Assembly (NCBI GenBank): GCA_963402885.1
Contig: OY727099.1
Span: forward strand, 1,428,501 to 1,492,500
Reading direction: 5' to 3'
Source: Antedon bifida
Taxonomy: Eukaryota > Echinodermata > Crinoidea > Comatulida > Antedonidae
Length of the DNA stretch: 64,000 bases
Part shown: piece after piece, positions 56,477 through 64,000 of the stretch
Position numbering within the stretch: position 1 is the stretch's first letter
Layout of the letters: every line of letters begins with the position of its first letter
Notes under the pieces: model-generated
Told to the model about the DNA's origin: nothing
Database searches by the model: none
What the model saw: only the letters and a program-made list of their open reading frames with translations
Made by a program: the position numbers and the translations under genes

Positions 56477-57518
56477 CAGAACCGTACATTCTAGTACTGT
56501 ATTATGAATATCGGCAGAGATACCACGCGTTACCATTGGCCAACCATGCACGTCGGGAGTAAACCTTCCTAATCCCGTCATTCTCTGTTGGATTTCATAA
56601 CACAATACAGGCGTTGAAAGAGATACCTGTATTTGAAAGCATGCCAGACACGCTTAATACAATTATTTCACATTGTGTGTTTATGGGTGTCATCAAAGCT
56701 TATGATAATAACTTGAATATAAATCTGTTTTATTTTGGCGCCAACAAAAGACAATCACTTCAAAGTAAAATTATCTGAAGCGATCATCTGAATGATCGCT
56801 GTCATAAAGGCATATTAGTGTTAAATAGCTTTGCATTTATACTTGCTAATCCATAATAAAAATGTGTGGTTATATTAATATAAAAATACTAAATTTTGTT
56901 TTATATGAAAGTAAAACCCATTCAATTTAACACAGGCCTACATTCAATTGCCATACAGTTCGTACAGGACGTTAACATTTCACCGTAAAGATTCAAGATT
57001 CAATTTTATTTTGCCAATTAAAATGGAAATAATATGCCCAATGTAGTGGTATTTTTTTATTTTATACGGCCTATTATAACCAAATTTTACATAATGTGGA
57101 TAATAAAGTGTACAAAATGGGACTGGATAACCACGGGTTCATTCAGGGTCTTCATTAGGATTGTGTAAGATTCTTCATAAACTTGTTTGTGGTTAACCAC
57201 CATAAACTTGACTAAATAAGTGTTAGGGTTCGTTCAGGTTTAGTTTTCTAGCGGGACGTGTTGTTTCATGGGCACACATAGGAACCAACTTACCTGGGTA
57301 AATAAAGTCTGAACGAGCACTGAGATGCACGCTACAATCGCCATGATTAATTTAATGATGCTTACTGTTAATTATCTTTTGGTTAAACTCCGAACGTTTT
57401 ACAATTTTGCAGAAAATGTAAGCTTAGGTCGGTCTTCTTATTTTTTACTCCCGCACTTTCGTATGTAGTTTATTATCAATTATCTTTGTTTTTATTTTTA
57501 AATAGAAAGTGACACAAA

Positions 57519-58584
57519 ATGGATCTTCGAATAACTGTTTTATTCGTGTTGGCACTGGTTTTTGTAGGTACGGAAGCTCCAGCTCCACCAGGTTGCCAAA
57601 AGTAAGTTCATTAACATCTCCTACATTGATGATGTGATACTACGAAAGCAATTTATCAGGGATACAGAAAATTCACCTGATTTTCATTGTATTATAATAG
57701 GCAAATCCGTAATACATCATCTCATGTGCTTGTTGGGTTAAGGATGATTTAGGCATCACATGAGAAGCACATGAGATGAGATTTGTACTATGATATTGAA
57801 CACATTTTAGACAGTACCGATATTTATATATACCGTTTCACATTCATTTTCAGTGTCATTCCTTAGTGTCGAGTTTCCACTTTTGACTCACTAAAATTAT
57901 ATATAATTCTATGTATTTTTTTATTGAAATAACCACACCTAGGCCCTAAAGATTTACAATACTGTTTTCTTGTTGTTTTTAGGGCAGGCGTTTCCGGACA
58001 ACGTCCACCGGGTTGCGGTAGTCAGATTGGCAAAAAAGAAAATAAACTACTAAACACATTACTCGAACGGTGGGTAGCTAAACATATTCCTGTAATATTT
58101 ATCAATAGAAGCTGTTTTCAATAGATTACAACATTGATATTCAAATCAAACTTTAAAACAGGAAAATGATAACTGTTGTAGAATCATGATATCGTTCAGC
58201 TCTGTATCTTTGTAACATATTTATATAACAAACACACGCACGATAAGTTCAAGTTAAGTGAATAATTGTAATAAATGTATGTATTAATTTTGCAACGCAA
58301 GTTTGTTCTAGTTAAATACATTTCGAAATGAACATGCTGTTTCATGATAATGTTTATTTTGTAGATTATTGGTAAGAGAACTCGAAGCAGAAGTAGCCGA
58401 GGAACAGCAAGCCCTCAAAAAGAAGGCAATGGATAACCCACAAGCCCCTGCAGAAACGAGAGAGTTTGACACTGAACAAGCCCAAGAATTGAGGGACTTA
58501 GATGCTGATGAAAAACAAGAAGAAGAAACTCGTCTTTTGAATTTACTGCTTGGTTTGAATGGTAAAAAAGACATCAAGAAATAA
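57519..58584 (+). CDS. Secreted peptide precursor, paralog C
   Basis: Coding exons 57519-57601, 57983-58069 and 58365-58584 give 129 residues with the same phases as A and B. The signal peptide is MDLRITVLFVLALVFVGTEA, followed by PAPPGC. Twelve residues separate the two cysteines (ten in A and B). The segment ends RPPGCGSQI followed by GKK. Next come ENKLLNTLLERLLVRELEAE, an acidic and Lys-rich linker, ETREFDTEQ, and ETRLLNLLLGLN followed by GKK, a second amidation-type site. AATAAA is at 58853. It is the most diverged copy. No named family recognised; a peptide-precursor role is inferred from the shared cleavage-site layout. Confidence 0.83.
57717..57783. repeat. Imperfect hairpin in gene C intron
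   Basis: CATCTCATGTGCTT and AAGCACATGAGATG form a 14-bp stem around a loop of about 32 bases. Confidence 0.7.
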
Positions 58585-59476
58585 ACAAATTATATTGGAC
58601 ACTACCTGGTCAGATTTGAATCTGTGTGCGTTCAAAGCAACTCTCATGAACGTGCTTAACCATTCAACCATGATTGAACACGTGAGAGTGTTTTTTTTTT
58701 CACATGACTCAATGGATCGACTACGCGGAAACTTACTTGTACACTAAACATATTATATCATATACAAATGGGATTCTCTTTAAATTAAAACTCTAAGAGC
58801 GATTTCAATCATTTTTCTATTTTCAGGCTAAACATGTATATTTCCCTTTTTTAATAAAGCAAAATTATATGGATGTAAATGTTACCTTGACAATAGCTGT
58901 ACATTAATTTTTATATTTGTTCGTATTTTATCGAATGTATAGTGTGAATCAAAAGTATTTTACCTTACGTGTGTGCGTAATAGCTGCGCTATATTCAGGT
59001 ATGTTAAATAAGTGCCAGTTTTAATTTCTCAATAAGAAGATAACTAGGTTTTTATACTAAAATTGTACTCGAAATATACCATGTGAGTGAGTTGTAAAGA
59101 AGGTGGCCTTAATCCAAAAGTTCCCCCTGCGTGTATCTGAATAAATTCCATGCATTTATTAAATAATATTTAATAAATTAATTAAAAATAATTTTTCTCA
59201 GTCAGCATTTTGTTTAATAAGATGTAACGATATAATACCTCTTTCCTATTTTTAAACGAGTTTATTTATAAAGGTCAATTGTATAAGATATTCCAAAGTT
59301 ACTTCTGAAAACAGACTACAACAAAATAATGATTTGTCTCGAAGAACATCAAATTAAGATTCTTTGTAAAATTGATTGAATTGCCATAATTACAGTATAT
59401 AAGATTATTTATAATTAAATAAAACAACTAAGTTACGCTATACAAGTGTCGTAATTGTTGCAGTAGTCAACTGATA

Positions 59477-59532
59477 TCCCTTCCCTTTCACACCAGAGAC
59501 ATTCCGGAGTTGACGCCTCGGTGTGAAAGGGG
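59477..59532. repeat. Short palindromic element
   Basis: CCCTTTCACACC and GGTGTGAAAGGGG are inverted around about 25 bases. The end resembles the MITE at 2838-2993 (TTTCACACC), so it may be a small relative. Confidence 0.55.
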
Positions 59533-59715
59533 TATTATATTGAGCCTGTTTTCACACAGACGAATCAATTCGCACAAATCAAAACTCTCAAACTCTCAGC
59601 TTATGCGCATGAGTATTCATATTTCCATCAAAATGTTTGCGATGGGAAAAATACGCAACCAATGTAGGCCTACAATAACTTCTAGGTCCACAGCGACATG
59701 AGCAATGGTCGTTGG

Positions 59716-59760
59716 AATGGCGCTATATAAATGTACGTTATCATTATTAGTATTATTAAT
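59716..59760 (+). repeat. Non-LTR element 3' end with ATT-type tail
   Basis: GGCGCTATATAAATGTACGT followed by ATCATTATTAGTATTATTA matches the LINE/SINE tail type seen inverted at 32978-33130. Confidence 0.5.
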
Positions 59761-60168
59761 GCGCATTTTCTTTTTATTCAGGAATGATCGATTGAATTTG
59801 AAAGTGAACAAAAAACAGAATATACATCCAATTTACCAGTTTGGAATTGTGTATACCTGGGGGGACAGTGATATTTTACTGCTCATGGGTTCGATTCCTC
59901 CATGCTTCCTCCTCTTTATTTATATTAGGCATTACATACCAAGAACATTACAAAATGTAAACAAAACGTTGTTCCACGTCCGTCGTTAAAATACGCATGC
60001 GTGATTTAGCGCTGGACGACAACATTGAATTTAACGTTGTCCGAAAAGGCAATGTCTATTACGTGTAAAGCTAAAAATAAAGACAAATTATATTTTATGA
60101 AAGGTTAAACGGTTACGTAAGCAGCATAACTTGAATGACAGCTGTTAACAATGGTGACCGTAGCAGTT

Positions 60169-60411
60169 TAATTTAACTGTTCAGTTATAACGTAACGGTA
60201 GGCCTACGGTATGTAATGTATGCTGATGTACCGGCAAATTGTAGATCTGTTGTGGATATAAGCAGTAATGATTGAGGCCAATCAGACGTGTAATTTAACT
60301 GTTCAGTTATAACCTAACGGTATGTAATGTATGCTGATGTACCGACAAATTGTGGGTGATCTGTAGGCCTAGTGGATATACGCATTAATGATTGAGGCGA
60401 ATGAAAGTAAC
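60169..60411 (+). repeat. 122-bp tandem duplication, two copies
   Basis: TAATTTAACTGTTCAGTTAT starts at 60169 and again at 60291. GTATGTAATGTATGCTGATG and TAATGATTGAGGC follow in both copies, with small indels (one includes TAGGCCTA). Confidence 0.9.
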
Positions 60412-61010
60412 AAATTAGTCAAAGATTTCGCCTTTGGAATATTACGATACACCAAATAACGAAAACGTAGACCTTGGAATATACAATGCACCAACTAGAG
60501 AAGCTAGACCCATCGAATATAATAACAAATAGCGAAGGCTTAGGCCGATGGAAATACTATACAGGAGGTTTTATGCTTAAATCTCAAGTATACAAACTGC
60601 TCTATGCTTGACATTTTCGGTGAGTAATTGTTGTTTATTATATTCATTGTAGACATGTGTCCATTCTTCTGTGCGATGTCTTTCATTGGCCTAAATCTGC
60701 ATATTCATTTTGAATTCGTATTTAAACAACGAAAACAAAAATAAGCATGGCCCGCAAATGCTACAGGTGGTATGTGACTTTAAAAAATCATCGAGTATGA
60801 TCAGACAAAAGTGTAAATAAATTTGCCAAAATTGCTTCAACTAATATTATGGTTATTGTTGTTATTACCACGACAATATGTCTACTAGGCCTACTAATTA
60901 TTGTTATTAAAATGAATTATTGTAAATTTATGTTTGTAGGTGAGTTAATAAGGAACTAAATAACAAATAGTATGCTCGCTGATATCAGATAATTAAATTC
61001 TTAAAAGTAA

Positions 61011-61083
61011 GAACCCGATTCTGTTGCTGTCGTTAGATAGTATCTAACTGACTATTGCAAGTCAGTTAAATACAAGTCTGTGT
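61011..61083 (+). repeat. Dispersed repeat, partner at 42,289
   Basis: ACCCGATTCTGTTGCTGTCG, then the near-perfect palindrome AACTGACT-ATTGCA-AGTCAGTT, then ATACAAGTCT. It matches 42289-42365 in order. Confidence 0.5.
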
Positions 61084-62245
61084 GTGTTTTAATACACATA
61101 GACTTGAATTTTAAAATAGTTTTAATATATTCTATCCTTAATTCTTATGGTACATTCTGATTCTTCTATTGCATATTAATGTTATTATAACTGTAATAGG
61201 GCATCACTTTCTGCCACCTGAATATGCGACGTGTAAAGATAAATTTGCCGAACTCGTGTTCGGGCGTTTGAATTTTGGAAGTGCCCGATCGCGAACGTCG
61301 TGACTATCGGCCCCGTGGTTTAGAAAGAAATTAGATTGTTTATTTTTCGTTGATTTTGAAATCAAAAAATACAGCAGTGCTGAAAATTAATTACTCAATT
61401 ACACACTGATTGATGAATTCTATGCAATATTATTGAAATACAGTTTTTTATTAAGCTTTAAACAACGAATAAATTTGTTGAGCTAATTTACTAACGGCAT
61501 GATGAATAATACTATTTTGGCCTACAATCGACTAAGTTCTATAATGTCTGGTATACAGTACCCGTTTTTGCATTTAATAAAAATATATACTATAAATTGC
61601 AAATGTTAATACATAATGTGTATATAGCTCCCATTAATAATGAATATGCTACATCTATTAAAAAGTAATCATTGTGTGTGTATTTTATAAATTAATAAAG
61701 AGTGACCTAATAAACGCGGCACATTTTGTTTGAATGGAAACGTCATCTTAGTTCTATTTCGATAGATCGTATTATTAAGTTTCATTTAATATTCGCACAT
61801 CTTCTGGACATAATGTAACCTCATAATATCACGGAAATGTGGATAATATTTTGTAAATTGAGGCCTAATATAGGCCTAGTTCTAAAACTCTCGTCACTTA
61901 GATGAAGTAGTAGGCCTAACTATCGTTCGTTTGAAATAGGTTATCTTTGGATCGTACATTTTAGGGCCTCAACACAAGTGTGGTAGATTTTAAGTTTTCA
62001 TTCTATGTGAGATGCAGACAACCTTTCATTGTAGCAACATAACACTTAGTTTAACTGTTGCTTATGCAAAGTAGACCAGAAAAACCCCATCAAAATCATA
62101 GCATATTGTTGCTAAGCGTTACGCTTAACATCGTATTTTACATTCTTCAAAAAACAAAATGAGATTATGTTTAACTGTCAAATATTTATGTGGATGTCGC
62201 CGCTGTTACTGAGAGGTCAAAGTTCATAAATCATCATGTTCTTGT

Positions 62246-63847
62246 TCAAAAATCATTTGTTTCCTGTTGCCGTAGAATGTCCTCAATGTAGTCACTCTCG
62301 TCAAGTTTAGATGGTTGCCCAGGTAATCTGAAAATAAAAATAAACAATTACTGTTTATGTACAATGTTTATTCATAATGTTTATCTGTAAACGCTTTATG
62401 TTTCCAAAACCCGACCGAACCCACAATTTGATAAAATATAGGGCATTCTTACACCCACCCCTTTTTATCAGCGTATATACCTCAACACCCTCTGGGCACC
62501 TACGCAAAGACCCTCTTTCTAGCGCCAACCCTCTTATATTGCAATAGGCCTACCATCATCATTCTCTTTTTAGAAATAGCCTCAACATCCCCTTAGCGCC
62601 TACCTTTAACACCATAGCGCCTTTAGGCCTGCCCAATGCTCTCCTTAGCGCCAACACTCAACAACCTCTTAGTCTTCAGCAACTTTTAGCAATACCACAA
62701 GGTCTTCCTAGCGCCTACCCTCAACACCAAGTTAGCGTCTACTAAATACCCTCTTAACGCCTACCCTTAACACTTACAAATATATAAGAATGACTTACGT
62801 TGAGTCTTGATTAACAATCGTTTTCAAAGAAGCCAAAACTTTAGGATCACGGTACAAGTCTTTTAATGTATTAATGTAAAACTGCTGACCTCTATAAATA
62901 AAGTACCGTAATAATCATTGTTACAGTGTAAATTAATTTAGGCCTTGACACATCACACACCAAACATAATAACATTGTTTGGTCGTGTGAATTGCTTTTG
63001 GGAGCGATTTTGATTATTTATGCTGATGCAAAAACAAGTTTCAGCCAATCAGAAGAGAGCAATAAACTAGATCCCCACCTGGAGGATGAATGCTTAGCGT
63101 ATGAACTGGGAGATCAGATACTAGAAACATTTATAATAACCGTCTGACAGGAGATCAGGGTCGCAGAATTGGGATGAGCCATGTCTTTAGTTGTGCAATA
63201 TAAACATTACAAAACAAACTTACGTAGCGGTTCTCTTTCCTGTCTCTGCAATTGCACTCATCCTATCATTATTTTGGAGTACACTTCCCATTTTAGACCA
63301 AATAGTTTGATGTGCATTTGGTCGTTTCGCCCTATTGGATGACACATATTGATACATATATTGCGATAGCAGGCAGAATAAATAATTATAATTAGACATT
63401 ATCAATAAATCCCGAATCTTTAAAACGTAATCATTATTAGGCTAAACTTGTGTGGTACTACAGTAATTATTAGGGAGACCTATTTTAAATAAGTAACTCT
63501 TCTACGGTATCATAAAAGTGTGTTGTAGCAGAGAAGAGTGACTTTTCCCTGGTTACAGGTATTTATTTGGAAGGACGAAGTCTTTCTTTCACAGTACAGA
63601 TGTGATTCCCATTTTTTCTGCTGGTCGGGTGGATAGACGTACTTTATGTATTTTTAAGAGGCCATCTTGATATCGGTATGTTATAGGCCCCCTAATTCTA
63701 CTTGTGATTCGACATTATGGTAAGCCCACTTACATTGCTCTTTTTCCCGAATCACTTAGTGAAGTAACACGGTCATCTGTGGTGCCTCCTACCATAGTCC
63801 ATAAACGTTGCTGAGAATCAGCTTTCTTTGTGTATTGTCTAGGTAAC
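62246..63847 (-). CDS. Unknown gene with repeated GKR-ending exons (5' end beyond window)
   Basis: Four minus-strand exons join in phase: 63734-63847 (or from 63838), 63224-63331, 62799-62891 and 62246-62327 (stop at 62246). They give about 132 residues; the beginning lies upstream of the window or is unseen. Exon 1 encodes KKADSQQRLWTMVGG ... SLSDSGKRAM; exon 2 encodes AKRPNAHQTIWSKMGS ... SAIAETGKRTAT. The two align over about 30 residues (Q-x-x-W-x-x-M, DR, GKR), so one exon duplicated. Exon 3 has GQQFYINTLKDLYRDPKVLA; the last ends ESDYIEDILRQQETNDF. Dibasic and GKR sites around each repeat would suit a precursor of amidated peptides, but no signal peptide is visible and I recognise no family. 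It could equally be a cytoplasmic or ciliary protein. Confidence 0.65.
62455..62775 (+). repeat. Degenerate minisatellite (TTAGCGCCTACCCTCAACAC)
   Basis: About twelve diverged units of roughly 22-27 bases centred on TAGCGCCTACC(C/T)TCAACACC. It lies in the last intron of the right-edge gene. Confidence 0.75.
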
Positions 63848-63859
63848 CTAGCTCCAAAA

Positions 63860-64000
63860 AATAGTTTAATAAAATCAGACTTTCAATAAGCAATTTCGCA
63901 GTTTTAATCAAGTTGTTCACTTCCATAGAAAAAATTCACTTATCAAAAGATAAAAAATAAACGGTTAAATTTATCCCATAACAATGAATTAAGTTAATTT
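63860..64000. mobile_element. MITE remnant, TTAAAGATG family, copy 8 (runs off window)
   Basis: GCAGTTTTAATCAAGTTGTTCACTTCCAT matches 50530-50560 in sequence and order. The right end is outside the window. Confidence 0.6.

Larger units (their letters stand above)
51570..57505. other. Long leader intron of peptide gene C
   Basis: Inferred intron. It holds AT-rich simple repeats (51770-52260), one possible exon (53371-53559), a GTCGCGTGC repeat (54283-54357) and a MITE (55909-56476). Confidence 0.4.
58859..62245. other. Intergenic DNA between peptide gene C and the right-edge gene
   Basis: The two genes converge here. Contains a short palindrome (59477-59532), a LINE-type 3' end (59716-59760), a 122-bp tandem duplication (60169-60411) and the dispersed repeat at 61011. 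No exon supported. Confidence 0.5.

Noticed and set aside
58308..58577. 89-residue Ser-rich minus-strand ORF
   Set aside because: Antisense of the last exon of peptide gene C.

Overview
The window is eukaryotic nuclear DNA: AT-rich, intron-rich and full of transposon debris. Proteins split into short exons by GT-AG introns, patchy MITEs, a 5S-rRNA-derived SINE and the very frequent word TAGGCCTA all suggest an invertebrate deuterostome, most likely an echinoderm. That placement is inference. I rebuilt all genes by hand from exon reading frames, splice signals and matching phases; most raw ORFs are chance.

Layout. (1) 1.5-5.6 kb, minus strand: an ATGL/PNPLA2-like patatin lipase whose C-terminal part is not visible. 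(2) 7.15-14.77 kb: a foldback-like mobile element with long inverted repeats built of ~96-bp tandem units. The repeats flank three copies of a 1,848-bp unit that carries two tRNA-like modules. (3) 14.8-22.6 kb, plus strand: a complete 14-exon RUVBL2 (Reptin) gene whose start codon lies about 30 bp from the edge of that element. (4) 25.8-28.5 kb, minus: a five-exon short-chain dehydrogenase of the SDR9C/BDH1 type, head-to-head with (5) 28.9-31.7 kb, plus: a six-exon secreted WAP-Kazal-thyroglobulin inhibitor-like protein. (6) 34-58.6 kb: three paralogous genes (A, B and C), each with a non-coding leader exon and three coding exons, encoding small secreted precursors of 116-129 residues. Copies A and B are adjacent; C is separated by a LINE and repeat-rich DNA. 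(7) 46.1-48.2 kb, minus: a 5'-truncated L1/Tx1-type LINE. (8) 62.2-63.85 kb, minus: the 3' part of an unrecognised gene in which two adjacent exons encode diverged repeats, each ending in GKR.

The most interesting biology is the A/B/C precursor family. Each has a signal peptide, a two-cysteine segment ending in GKK (a typical amidation and dibasic cleavage site), an acidic linker and a conserved leucine-rich C-terminal segment that in A and C also ends in G plus a dibasic pair. The three promoters share an ATATTCAAAT box about 30 bp before a TATA-like box. They look like neuropeptide or peptide-hormone precursors; a distant resemblance to pigment-dispersing-factor peptides is possible but unproven. 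The second main point is the inverted-repeat element inserted immediately in front of RUVBL2.

At least four short inverted-repeat (MITE) families are scattered through introns and intergenic DNA. One of them has an end expanded into an 11-copy 26-bp minisatellite.
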